Of a DNA stretch of 64,000 nucleotides, positions 52,261 to 63,854 are shown piece by piece; the first letter of the stretch is position 1; each line of letters opens with the position of its first letter. This DNA comes from Acanthosepion pharaonis. Lineage: Eukaryota; Mollusca; Cephalopoda; Sepiida; Sepiidae. Location of the stretch: NCBI GenBank assembly GCA_903632075.3, contig CAHIKZ030002042.1, positions 221,001-285,000 on the forward strand, in the 5' to 3' direction. The notes under the pieces were generated by a model that ran no database searches, had not been told where the DNA came from, and saw only the letters and a program-made list of their open reading frames with translations. The position numbers and the translations under genes are program-made.

Positions 52261-55200
52261 CTAAATTTAATAAACACTAATATTCCATGGATAAAAACGC
52301 TTTACATTGGACAATTAGAAATTACAATCAATTCAGATGACCTGCAAATTCAAAAGGCTAAAAGATTTCCTAATATCTGGATAACTACCAAAACATCTTC
52401 AATGTAATCTATAACCAAACAATAACAAAACAAACGAAAAAAGACTCAAACTGTTCTGGACGTCTTCCTGGATTCTATCCTCTTTAGTTAGTGCTATATA
52501 TATGGACATACGGTGGGATTTGTTAGATAACGTTTAAATCTCTCTGAGATAAAAGTGTCCTTTCAATTCCCCACTCTTGTGCGTAACACTTCGCAAAATC
52601 TAAATTATAAATGTCTTCTTTCCAACCAGCTAAACACCACAATATAAAAACCTGTGTTTCAGGTTGGGTCCTCTATGGCAGCAGGTGTCTCTCGGCTTGA
52701 AGAGAAAACTCTTTTAGAAAACCGCAAAACATGGTTGGAGGGTTGAACTCGATCAATGAAATAAATAACACCTTAAACCTCTTGTGACACATTTTATTAC
52801 ATAAATCTCCTACGAAATTAAAGTCATCTTTCTGATTATTATTCATCTATCTATCATTCATCTTCGAGTATTTCATTCATTCCATATTTGTACAATCTTT
52901 TATTATCACATTTTTTTTCAATATTCAGATATCTATGTCAAATTCTTTGTATCTAAATGTATTATAAACATCTAAAAATATTCATATGACATCTGATTTA
53001 TCCCATTATCTTTGTTCATTCCTCCATTCATCTATCTACTCAAAAATCATATCTGAAACTTGTTTGGATATTGTTCCTAGAATAAACTATCGACTCTTAG
53101 GTTCTGCAGTTTGTCATAATATACACAAACCGAAATCTACCTCATCTCATATATATAGACTTATATCTATTTTCAAATATATCTAATTAAAAATTTCTGG
53201 TCCATTTTATCATAAATGGGGCAAGGAATATGAATGTCGTCAAATATTTACGAAATAAATCTAATTTAATATCGCTATGGTAATTCTTTTTTTCAGATGT
53301 ATCTTGAAAGAAAAAAAAACTATTTTATTTGTTGGACAGTTCTTCATTTATTTTCTTGTCATTCGCTCTACAAAAAATAATTCATCTTCATTCAGATTTA
53401 TATCTTAGTAATTTCTCGTTTTTTAATAATAAGAAAAGAATCAAATATAACCTATTTTAAAGTAAAAAAAGCCTACTGGTTATTGAAATAATATTTCCCG
53501 TTTCCTTAACTTTGAATAAATCAATGTTCAGGAATATTTAATTTGTTGATTATATTTATGCAGCTCTTCTTTAAAGTCTAATTCATGTTACAGTATTTGT
53601 CTTTGACTTATTATCAAATGTTTACTTAAATTCATAAAAAGTTTGTTATTCAAGTTGCTAAGGAGATTTCTAACTTGGTGAATATTTAAAAAGAAATTCT
53701 TTCAAACAGTTGGGAGAAAATTTAACGGCATTTATTACAAATTAGGTTAGCATGATCCATTTATTCATCGTGGTGGAAAAAAATAAATAAACTGGTTATT
53801 TATTTAAAATATTCACATTGAAACAACAAAGATTTACTGCTCTTAAATCCCGAAAATGTTTAAAAAATCAACCAACAAGATTTTACCATTTAAAAATATT
53901 TAGAGATGTTGAAAAAAAATTTAATCGAAATTTTAACGTTCTTAAAATCATCTAAAATAAATAATAAGAAACCAAACAAATTTATTGAACAGATAACGAG
54001 GAAAGAGACGGTATACAAATTTAGAGAATTAAAAAGAGGATTCTGACTTCTTGGCAGGTGTCAAACCTTTATAGAGAAACATTTTGAGAACATTTAATTG
54101 ATTCAATATTCATTATTGGAAACGCGAGGAAGTTGACGTAAAAGCTATATCGTTCATTGAGAGGTGTCAAAGGAAAGGCTGGTAAAAACTTCAAAAGAAA
54201 AACGAAGAAATCCAGATGAAGAATGAATAAAATAACTGAGATGACAAGATAATGGTCGAATTTTTTACAGAGAAGAGAAAAAAATATGTGTCATCGGTTA
54301 AGAGAACCTTCATAAATGGATGAATAGGGTGTTTGCAAAAAAATCGGTGTATTTTGAACAAAGCCCTTCGTAAGGGAATAGTATGACAATTATAAACGTA
54401 TAGGTTCTTTAAGGCATCTTTAAAAAAATTTAAAAAACGTTTTCTTTGCCTGTTCCTTGTTAATTTTAATGACTGGTTAATGTTAAAATGGTTAAATTTT
54501 AATTTCAAAAATCTCATATTTTTCATGTCTAACCCACATGATTTGTATGTATCTCATTACTTTCGGGTTGTGAACTAATGTTGGCTCGACAATTTTGTGA
54601 TTAGTTTCAACCAAAATTTGTTAATGATATTCAGATTGGTGCGGTCGTTTTCCGTATTCAGTTTTTAAACCCGACCGCAAATACATGGACTTTTTAAATT
54701 TAACTTTTAATTTTCAACCATTTTGAATAATAGACAACTGGAATTATTGACTTGCATTCAACTATTTGTTTTAATTTAAATCTGTTTAATTTTATTATTA
54801 ATATAGAATTATTATTGTCCTGATTTCAAATATAAACATAACCATAATAAAATCTTGAAAAACGATTTTTTGAAATTTAAAAGTATAAATATTTCATATG
54901 AAAAGAAACAAAAATATTTAATTATATGCTAAAGCTTTTTTGAAAGGAGAAATAACAATACAGTTTTTGTTCAGGTATAAACCTGTCCATCGGAGATGCA
55001 ATATATGTTAATATATCTTTCATTCCTGGTGCCATAATATTACTTCAATCAATGTTTATCGATAAATTGCATAATTCGTTCAATGGGCGTGCCAAATTGC
55101 AAGCTTAATTATACATTTAAAGATGATTTTTTAATCCGGTCATTTCGTCATCGGTCGCAAAAATAGATTGGGAAGAATGTGATTTTTGTAAGAACATGGG

Positions 55201-58200
55201 AAATTATTAGGACAATAAAGAACATGAATGGGGAATATAATCAAATTAAAAAACAAAAAACTATATTTCTTTCTCGGTCCCAAGGGATTTTAGTTAATGA
55301 AAATTGGTATGATTCCACTGAAGATTTGGTCGCTCAGGTATATTTTGTCTTTCAAGCACTTCCTAAAATCTTTTGGTTGGTTTATGAGAGGTTTTTTTCT
55401 TGACTTTAAAGTCATGGACTACAACAGATTCCTCAAAACACAAATACTGAGATATTGTTTCACATCAATGAAAAAGTCCAACGCCTTAAACCCGGTCTTA
55501 ATGAAGACGTCTCCTAGTACAGCGATTTGTCGGAGGTCCAAGTTCCATAGTTTCGGATATTTAAACAGACATTGCAGTTTCCAGTTTTACTGCCAGGAAG
55601 CGCGTTTTATTTTTCCAGTTTAATCATATCAGGTTGATTACTTTTTTTCCCCTTTATTTGTCTTTCGACTTCAAGATGATGAAATCCTCCTTCGTTGGAA
55701 ACTGAAAAATTATTTGTTTTGAATCTTGTTTAATCTATTTATTCCAATTTTTGAAAAAAAACAAAAAAATGTCAACAAAATATCTTAAGAAGGAATATAA
55801 ATAGAGACTTTAAAATGACATTAAGTGTTTTATTTTCTAACATGTGATCTTATTTAATTACCTAGAAATTTGCGATAAAATCCCATCGCAATACCGTATC
55901 GAATATCAGTATAAAAATTACCAATTCCATCATGAAAAATAAAATTGAGTGGTATATAAATTATTTTAATATTTTATTAAATAGTGGGTTGAAGAATGTG
56001 GTTCTATATATCACGAGATAATGAGAATCCAATGGGAACATGTTAGAACGTTCTTATGTAACCTGTCCAAAGATATTATTAAACCAAGGTTGATCACCCA
56101 TGCCAAATTTGATGTTATTGGACTGGGGGTTAATAGTATTTGTCTGACACTGAGACAGAATTAATTGAATGTATTTGAATAAATTCCAGCACACACGGAA
56201 CTCTTTTTTGTCCTTAGGAAATCAAACAGTTTTAACTGAAATCATGGTTTTAATTATAATAAGTGAAACATTTAAACAGACAACAATATAACACTAGCTG
56301 TAGATATAAAAACCTAAAGGTCTATATACACATATGATATAAGTATGTTCCAAAAACCATAGCTCTGAAAGAATTACATAACACAAGAAAGCCTACTTAG
56401 TCTGTAAGTTGAATGGTCAGTTTCCATTCTACAAAATGGCAAATTAATCTTCTTATGTCAAGGACCCCCCTTATTATTATTTTAAATAATTAACTGATAT
56501 TTGGAAACCCGTATCTACGTCAAAAAAACATCGTGTTAATTTTGAATGGATCTTTATTTTAAACAAATCAGGGAGGTTTAACGATGATGAAAACAACATT
56601 CAAAAAGCATTGGAGGTAGATTTGTTGAATATTAAAGCTGAATAATAAATAGAACAAAATAATTTTATTGTTGTTAAAAAAATCAAAAACAAAAAAACTT
56701 TGATTATAAGGAAGTTAAAATAACAGTTAAAAATTTGAAAATTTAGCTATCAGCTCATTGTTAGAGATTTTTTGAACTCAATGATAAACCATAAGTTTTT
56801 TTGTAGTGTCCTTTCTCTTTTGGAAAACTTCTCACCTTGGATGTCAAATTTATTAAACAATTTGTATCTACAAAGGAGAAAAGAGTTCTTGGAACATCAT
56901 AATTGTTTTTTATACAAATGTCTAAGTTTCCGGAATCGAAAATCTGTATGCAAAATTTGGAAACCAAAGGGAATCTATAATGAATGTGTTTGCAAATTTG
57001 GCATTTACTCATTTGACCAAAATGTATGCAAATATATTAAATCTAGGTAAATATAATAATAATTAGACAAATGTATTGCAGATAATTGTAATGCAATATA
57101 AGAATAAAATGAAATATTATCCATTTATTCATATTATATATAATTATGAATTCAAATTTTAATTATTTAATGATTTAATGTTTTATCTTATTTTTAGAAT
57201 GATAATTTCTGAATATAAATATTTGAAAAATAGACGATTCTCTATAATTATTAGAAAGGATACAAGGTTTAATAAGAAAAGCTCAATTTTAAAATATAGG
57301 CAACATATGAAATGTTAATTTATCTAAATTTTAGATAATTCAACATATTCTTTTTTTTATATAAATTCAAAATTTTCAAGAGACATGTAGTAAATATAAC
57401 TCAAATCTAATTCTTTTGGTAAAATGATTATAACCCTTATTTAAGTGAATTTTTCCATAATTTTTAACAGAAGGAAATAGTGAATATAATTAACAATTTT
57501 CAAGTTTTAAAATTGTCGTGGAATTTTTATTCATCATTCACAAAAATACAGAATTTTTGTATCCTGTGTTTTTTAAAATCTATAGACAAAAAACAAAGCC
57601 ACCTTTTATTCTTTTGGAGCCTAATTTTTTAATAATAAAAAAATTTGGAGGTTTTTTCGCAACTGTTAACTGAAATAAATATCGTTGACTATTATTTTAT
57701 CTTTATTTAATCGAAACGTTATTTTCTACATTTTTTGTCTTCAGGACATTTCTTTAGATTGGGAACTTTTGGTTAAACTTCATTGCGGAAGGTTTATTTT
57801 TCTTTTCCAAAATTTTCTAAAGTAATCCTGACTTTACGTTTTGACATTGGTTATTATATATAGAAATATATATTTGATATTGGTTTGTATATCCTTTTTT
57901 GTATCCAAGAAAAAATTACCCCTATTTTCATTTTGTTGGGTTCCCGACGAACCACATACATTAAAGCCATTCCCTGGATGAAGAATTATTATTTTTTAAG
58001 ATTGTGTACCTAAAGTGGAGAAGGGGGGAAAAAGAGGATTCAGATTCGAAGGAAGGGTAAGGAGAGAGTTTAACGAGGACAAATTTTTAGGAGATAACTC
58101 CGATCTTTTGACATCCATATCAAATCCACCGGAAAAACAGAACCAGTCTACGGCAGCTAGGCAAATGGAGGTTCATTGTTAAATTTTCCAACATTAAAAA

Positions 58201-58220
58201 TTTTAACTCCTTTCCTTGTT
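52261..58220. other. Long AT-rich stretch, no recognised gene, RNA or element
   Basis: About 6 kb with few simple repeats. The longest frames (54191-54526 minus, 111 codons; 55297-55623 plus, 108 codons) have no domain I recognise and show AT-driven amino acid content (Phe, Ile, Lys, Asn). It is the least repetitive part of the window, so any conserved host sequence, such as an enhancer or intron core, may lie here, but I cannot point to one. Confidence 0.45.
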
Positions 58221-58224
58221 AATA

Positions 58225-58412
58225 TATCCACTATACATTTGATCCATGTTTTAATGGATGTCAGTTATCAGTTATCTCCTGTTGTTTCACCTCCAAGTTC
58301 TCCACTGCCTTAAAAACGTTAACTTAACCGGGTATTGAACTCACACTCTTTGGGTCCTGTCACTAGATCTAACTAACGACTTTATGCACTGTGCCATGTG
58401 TCCTTGAGGGCA
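58225..58412 (-). repeat. tRNA-like SINE, CATGTGTCC family, copy 2
   Basis: On minus: GCCCTCAAGGACACATGGCA, CAGTGCATAAAGTCGTTAGT, AAAGAGTGTGAGTTCAATAC (B-box-like GAGTTCAATACCC), then GGAGATAACTGATAACTGAC and ATCCATTAAAACATGG. Same order as 33336-33530. Confidence 0.75.
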
Positions 58413-59190
58413 ATGTTTGAATTTCTGAGTATTATAAAACTAATGTCTTCAGTAATCATTTTAACAGGGCTCATATTGCAATTTTTACTGTTATCATTTC
58501 ATGTTTTTACCAGAGCTCATATTGCAATTTTTGTTGTTATTATCGCTTTTCTCTGGCACTCCTTATTACTGGTTCCTTCTATGCTTAGTCGGTTCAGAGA
58601 TTTTTGTGGCCTAGCATATGTGCTGATTCCTTAAGTTTATGAATTTTCCATTGGCCTTCTTTGTCTATGATCTCAACCTGATCCCACAGAGGGCGGTGAT
58701 CTCCCTTTTCTCTCCATATGTGGTCAGCCACGCCTGATTTTTCCACTTCCCCTCATGTTACAGCTTTCTGGTGTTCTTGAAGCCTTACCTTTTGATATAA
58801 TGGAATATGGATACACCTGAGTACCCCCTCACTGGTGTCCGTCATAAATACAGACGGACGTGTAAGTACGACAGAGTTTAAGTCTATGACGACGCCCATT
58901 GGACTACGCCATTGGCTATTCTATTAGCCTACACCTATTACTTGCGACTACGACGAGTACCGTTTGATTACTGCTACTTGGTGTACTACTTGGTTACAGT
59001 AGCTAAAACCACTTAGATACTTCGATCAAATATATCCCTTTCCGGGACATATCACCTTTATCATTTGCAGAAGATTTAATAATAGAAAAGTAGAAAGCCC
59101 GCCATAATGAGGACAAATGTTTTAGTATTTCATGCCTAGATTTCAAAGTAGTCTCTTCCCTTTTCAATCGTTGTATTTCACGTTTTGAAT
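58413..59190. other. No recognised feature
   Basis: Includes a less AT-rich segment near 58830-59000 (ACGACGCCCATTGGACTACG) resembling no family I know. The 78-codon hydrophobic frame at 58398-58634 overlaps the SINE edge and is probably chance. Confidence 0.35.
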
Positions 59191-59194
59191 GAAT

Positions 59195-59385
59195 GTGTAC
59201 AGACACACTTTGTAGAAGCGCTCTTGTGTTATTAACCATGCATCAATTGCATCTTTCAGAATATCATCACTGGAGAACTGCTGTCGACTGTGTCTGCCTT
59301 TCATAAGCAGATGCAAATCTGAAAGTGTAAGGTCACAACGATAGGATGTATGGTGCATGGTCAAACAACTATACTTTTGTTTTGT
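59195..59385 (-). pseudogene. Mariner-like transposase, C-terminal remnant
   Basis: The minus strand reads HHTSYRCDLTLSDLHLLMKG, then RHSRQQFSSDDILKDAIDAW and LITQERFYKVCL. The family has H-PYSPDL-P-D-HLF followed by L.G..F.SDD.VKDAV..WL..Q...FY..G. The third catalytic Asp region (LTLSDLHL) is present. Upstream catalytic domain and downstream end are missing. Confidence 0.75.
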
Positions 59386-59689
59386 TGGTCATTATGCTCA
59401 TACATTGTCATATTGCAAGAACGCATCACTTATCTTCAAATATGATTCGAAGAAGCCTTGCTCTGTGCGTTTGACAATATTCTCACATACGGATAAATAC
59501 AGTGGTGCCATTGAGTATTGATTCTAACGGTATAAATTTGCTCTCATTTAAAAACACATAAGCTGTCACTTTCCCCGTGGAGTTTCCTGACTTTAACGAG
59601 AGTCTTTGTGGCGTCACACTGTTATCGTTATTGGCGTTCTTTGGAATATATCAAAATCGCCAGACCTATGAACATTCTTCGAGAGAAAT

Positions 59690-59975
59690 CAGTCAGCTGT
59701 CTGCCATGCCTGATACACGCTTAGGCGAGCATTTATCTTTCGCTACATGACTGACGAGGCAAATATTTTTTGCACAGTAGGTTGCCATTTCTTTTTGTGG
59801 TATACCAGTTGCCAGCCAAGGCTATAGAACCCGGTTTGTTCTGCTGTTTACTCATAGCTGGTACGAGGGGGGCGGAGAAGGAGAGGATTCATACCTTTCC
59901 CTTTCCAATGTAATCCGAACTCGGCTCTCCGATTCCTCAATCTGAGCCGCTATCCATTACACCACCGTGTCTGAC
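59690..59975 (-). repeat. GGATGGCAACTGG-tail SINE, copy 2
   Basis: On minus: GGTGTAATGGATAGCGGCTC, GAGGAATCGGAGAGCCGAGT, TCGGATTACATTGG, CCAGCTATGAGTAAACAGC, ACCGGGTTCTATAGCCTTGG, CTGGCAACTGGTATACC and ACTGACTGAT-type end sequence including TAGCGAAAGATAAATGC. Tail blocks match 62514-62830. Confidence 0.8.
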
Positions 59976-60255
59976 AAAATTATAAATCATCTTTTAAATC
60001 ACCTTTTATATGTATATTTTCTTCGTTATCCTTTTTTTTAATTTTCGCAGCCCGTTCGAATTCAATCTAAATGTTACAACAGCGGATGTATTTTGATAGG
60101 CGAAAAAATGAGTACCGGTGTAATGTCTATTGTAATATCCCTGTTTTTCTTCTTCTTTTTGATCTTCATAAGGAATGTTAATGCAAGGCATTAACTGCGA
60201 CGTTCTGGGTGGTGCAAATGCAGTGTGGATATATTTATCTCTATATCTATCTATC

Positions 60256-60318
<63 letters not shown>
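60256..60318. repeat. (TA)n-(GT)n compound microsatellite
   Basis: About 11 TA units then about 20 GT units, preceded by short (TATC)n. Confidence 0.95.
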
Positions 60319-60321
<3 letters not shown>

Positions 60322-60450
60322 TTTGGTGAGTATATTATACCCACCCAGAGGCCACCATCGGTTGCTTTTAGTTTTGCATGCCTTGCGTGCATTGAACTTA
60401 TAGTTAAAATTTGCCATATGGACCGCTAATTTAACCAAATATTTGGAATA

Positions 60451-60452
<2 letters not shown>

Positions 60453-60512
<60 letters not shown>
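60453..60512. repeat. (TA)n microsatellite
   Basis: About 30 units. Confidence 0.95.
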
Positions 60513-60516
<4 letters not shown>

Positions 60517-60650
60517 AGTATACTTTTAAGGTATGCTATATTTATGGGATAAAGTGATCAATATCAGAGATAGTGCGTATGTAAATATAAACGTGAACAT
60601 TGAAGTCAACATTCAGAGGCGACCGGCTGTTTTATGCTGAACGCAATCAT
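60513..60650 (+). repeat. (TA)n-bounded repeat, copy 2 (GCGTATGTAAAT family)
   Basis: GTATACTTTTAAGGTATGC, TATTTATGGGATAAAGTGAT, GTGCGTATGTAAATATAA, GAAGTCAACATTCAGAGGCG and ACGCAATCATGAG match 41590-41742. A third partial copy follows the array at 61311-61373 (TGCTATATTTATGGGTAACA). Confidence 0.75.
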
Positions 60651-60856
60651 GAGTTTACAAGCGTTTTGTTTTTCTCAGCTATTTATATATACTACTCAGT
60701 GATGCATTGTGGGTAGTCTATTGCATTGTGGTTAGTCTATTCCAAATGTTATTTTCGAGGGAGTGATTTGTTAATTTGTTTATTATTTACATTTTTTATA
60801 TATTTGGATTAATTTATTCTACTTGTGATTGTTTATTTTTATATTTTATTTATTTT

Positions 60857-60859
<3 letters not shown>

Positions 60860-60900
<41 letters not shown>
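60860..60900. repeat. (TA)n microsatellite
   Basis: About 20 units, abutting the foldback. Confidence 0.95.
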
Positions 60901-60904
<4 letters not shown>

Positions 60905-60907
<3 letters not shown>

Positions 60908-61136
60908 TATTCGGACTACTTTGAAAATATTATTGATTCGCTTATATTTACAACAACGTTTCGACCATTTTGTTTTTCCGGCCTTCTTCAGTTGATTGGA
61001 ATGTCGAAATGAACCCTGAAGAAGGCCGGAGCGTACAACGGCCGAAACGTTGTAATAAATATGGTGACAAAATATGAACAATAGTCCGAATAACGTAAAT
61101 AATGTACATAATACCTCATCTCAAAAATATAGACAC
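60905..61136. repeat. CGAAACGTTG hairpin repeat, inverted pair
   Basis: The left arm (TTCGGACTACTTTG, ACAACAACGTTTCGACC, CCGGCCTTCTTCAG) faces the right arm (CTGAAGAAGGCCGGAGCG, TACAACGGCCGAAACGTTG, CAATAGTCCGAATAACG) across a 23-bp spacer containing TTGGAATGTCGAAATGAACC. In the right arm GGCCG pairs perfectly with CGGCC ahead of GAAAC. (TA)n lies at both ends. Confidence 0.8.
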
Positions 61137-61137
61137 A

Positions 61138-61153
61138 TATATATATATATATA

Positions 61154-61217
<64 letters not shown>
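61138..61217. repeat. (TA)n-(TG)n-(TA)n microsatellite
   Basis: TA units with a short TG block at 61154-61163. Confidence 0.95.
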
Positions 61218-61222
<5 letters not shown>

Positions 61223-61249
61223 TAAATTATTTCAACACCTGATATGTTC

Positions 61250-61251
<2 letters not shown>

Positions 61252-61290
<39 letters not shown>
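61252..61290. repeat. (TA)n microsatellite
   Basis: About 19 units. Confidence 0.95.
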
Positions 61291-61294
<4 letters not shown>

Positions 61295-61308
61295 ATCAAG
61301 TCAACACT

Positions 61309-61310
<2 letters not shown>

Positions 61311-61373
<63 letters not shown>
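61311..61373. repeat. (TA)n microsatellite
   Basis: About 31 units. Confidence 0.95.
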
Positions 61374-61374
<1 letters not shown>

Positions 61375-61429
61375 GATTAAAATGTAGTTTTAACTTATGC
61401 TATATTTATGGGTAACAGTGCTCAATGTC

Positions 61430-62160
61430 TGATATATACCTTTCACTAAATTGTCCTTTTGTTTAACTTTCTTTTATACTTACTGTCTTTCTTTTCTTGC
61501 AGTCCACATATCCGTTCTACCTAATATTATTATGTATGTTTTTCGGTCAGAAAGCCATACTGATTTGTCAAATATTCCGTTCTTGATCGGAAATAATAAA
61601 GGTTACACCAATAAATCAAAATAATAGAACAGACACTACTTCGTGGGAATAGACATCGAGAGAAAAAAAGAAAGGCTTATTTAGGATTAGGAGAAATATA
61701 TTTGCTAGGCAAGAACATTTTTCCGTCGGCATCTTTAGTCCAATGAGTTAGACTGGTACAGTCTGAACTGCCGTTGTCGCCATCTAAAATTCACAATGCG
61801 CTTTTCAAGCTAATCGTTTATCTTCGAGTACTGTTATTTCGCTTACACGTCGAAGGACATGAAGAATAAACAACGTTTCTTGCATTGTTTCTCAAGACGT
61901 GAAAATCGATATCGAGACGAAAAGGCGACAGAAATAGAACTATTGTCATTATTCTTTTATAAGTGAGTACTTTAGTTAGCTTTCGTGTTACCGAGGCGTG
62001 AACCCTTGTGACAAGTGAAAAGAAGGACTGTGCCAGAGAAGTCATGTGGGCACAATTCAAATTTCTCTGTTATCAAACTAGACCGGTGGTAATTCTGCCG
62101 ATAAACTTTGGAGACTCTTCATAAAATAATTCAAGAGTGAAGAAGAAGGTCAGACATTTT
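61430..62160. other. No recognised gene
   Basis: An 80-codon minus frame (61818-62060) has no recognisable domain. Nothing else supportable. Confidence 0.4.
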
Positions 62161-62513
62161 ATGCAACAGTGCTCCCAAACCGGTGGTCCGTGCAAAATCT
62201 TTGATGATCCGCAGAAAAATTGGGACATTATTTCAATTTTTATGAGGCTTCAGATTAAATAGTGACGAGTAACAAAACGTATTATGGATGGTATATATGT
62301 CCAAGACCTTACGTAATCTCGAAATAAACACAAGTACATAAATGTGACATCATCCAGCCATAGTATAAACTAAAATGACTTGTATCGTCATGTTCAATAC
62401 TTGTTAATGAATAGTTTCTTACCATTTCTGTTGATAACTAGTTACTGGATAGTTTACTAGTATAATTTTCTGCAAACATGGCATAGCAATGGAGTAATAC
62501 CTGGATACAAATT

Positions 62514-62830
62514 CTTAAGCATTGCTGGAGTAATGGATAGCGGCTCGGATTGAGGAATCGGAGAGTCGAAGTTCAGTCGAATTCATTACATTCACTTACG
62601 CGTTAATAGCCTTGGGACAGATATGAATCCTCTTCTGCTCCTTCCCCCAGCTATGGATAAATATCAAGATAGAACGGGTTCTATAGCCTTGGATGGCAAC
62701 TGGTATTCTACCGCAGAAAGAAATGGTAACCTACTGCGGGAAAAAAAATTGCCTCATCAGTCATGTATCGAAAGATACATGATCGCCTAAGCGTATACCA
62801 CGTATGGCACATAACTGACTGACTCGAAAA
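62514..62830 (+). repeat. GGATGGCAACTGG-tail SINE, copy 3
   Basis: GAGTAATGGATAGCGGCTCG, GATTGAGGAATCGGAGAGTC, ACATTCACTTACGCG, CCCCCAGCTATGGATAAAT, GGGTTCTATAGCCTTGGATG, GCAACTGGTATTCTACC, CCTCATCAGTCATGTATCG, CGCCTAAGCGTATACCACG, ending CATAACTGACTGACTCG. Near complete; A box kept, B box partly lost (GAAGTTCAGTCG). Confidence 0.8.
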
Positions 62831-62910
62831 CTATTTTTTGCAAAATATTTAAAAAAACAAACTTTTTAGTGGACTTGAATAAACTTCAAATTTTCAATTT
62901 ATTTTATTTA

Positions 62911-63150
62911 AATAATTACACTATAACTTTTATTACACTATTACCTTTAAAATAATTACACTATAACATTTATTACACTATTACCTTTAGAATAATTACA
63001 CCATAAATTTTATTACACTATAACCTTTAAAATAATTACACTATAAATTTAATTACACTATTACCTTTAAAATAATTACACTATAACTTTTATTACACTA
63101 TTACTTTTAAAATAATTACACTATATTTTTTATTACACTATTACTTTTAA
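62911..63150 (+). repeat. 40-bp tandem repeat, six copies, no indels
   Basis: AATAATTACACTATAAC recurs at exactly 62911, 62951, 62991, 63031, 63071 and 63111. Each unit is itself a pair of related halves (ATTACACTATAACTTTT and ATTACACTATTACCTTT). Confidence 0.95.
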
Positions 63151-63539
63151 TGAGTGCATTTTATATTAATAAAATAAAAGTTTTCCGATTATTATTATTA
63201 CATACATGCATTTCTTTTTTTTTTTTTTTTTTGTAAATTAATATTAGTGGTCCGCCAAATTTAAAATTCTACATTTAGTGCTCCATGAAGTTCAAAATTT
63301 TGCCGACCGCTGGTCTAGAGTATTGAAGTAGCACATGGAACTAGAATGGTACACAGTGATACAATCAACTGAGTGACTTTCCACACTACCTTAATAAAAG
63401 ATTAGACAAGAAGCTTCCATTAATATTGCAAAGAACAAGAAAAGGTAGAAGACTTGAGAAAGCTGTTTTCCTGAAAAACACTTTTTTGTTAAGAATAAGA
63501 TTTTATCAATTTTAAGAGACGTGTATGAATCAGACAAAA

Positions 63540-63775
63540 CAATTTCTTCAATCGCACTTCTCGCATGCGTATCACCGCCCCGATTTCTTTCTTCCCAGTC
63601 AACTTCAAAAATTTAAATACACTCAATCGTTATCTTCTGTCTTTTTAATTCTTGCTCTTTTATTGTCCTCTCTCTAATATAGTCTTTTTTTTTCCTCCTA
63701 TTCTCTAACACTCGGTAACCCCTTGGTCCTAGTGGCTTTATTGCCTTGCTTGGGGTGAAATGATTAAAGAAAAAT
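63540..63775 (+). pseudogene. CR1/Jockey-group LINE, terminal 3' fragment
   Basis: The plus strand reads PSQLQKFKYTLNRYLLS-like codons near 63592-63645 (compare LQRFKCNINRYLLS at 48495-48540), then the shared 3' region: AGTGGCTTTATTGCCTTG, GGGGTGAAATGATTAAAG and AAAAAT. Only the last few dozen codons and 3' UTR remain. Confidence 0.65.
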
Positions 63776-63850
63776 ATCTGTCTATATCTCTGGGATGTGG
63801 TATTATTATTACTTGTATTATTTACATTACGGAGTAGATTTTTCTAGTTC
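63776..63850 (+). repeat. CGAAACGTTG hairpin repeat, distal fragment
   Basis: CTGTCTATATCTCTGGGATG, TATTATTTACATTACGGAG; the hairpin part is missing. Confidence 0.5.
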
Positions 63851-63854
63851 CATG

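Noticed and set aside
54191..55623. Frames of 108-111 codons as host genes
   Set aside because: AT-driven composition, no domains, no splice or promoter context; lengths are expected by chance in 64 kb.
61074..61415. 113-codon Tyr-Ile-rich frame
   Set aside because: Direct translation of (TA)n arrays; the same applies to frames over the arrays at 11000, 13666, 13919 and 40113.
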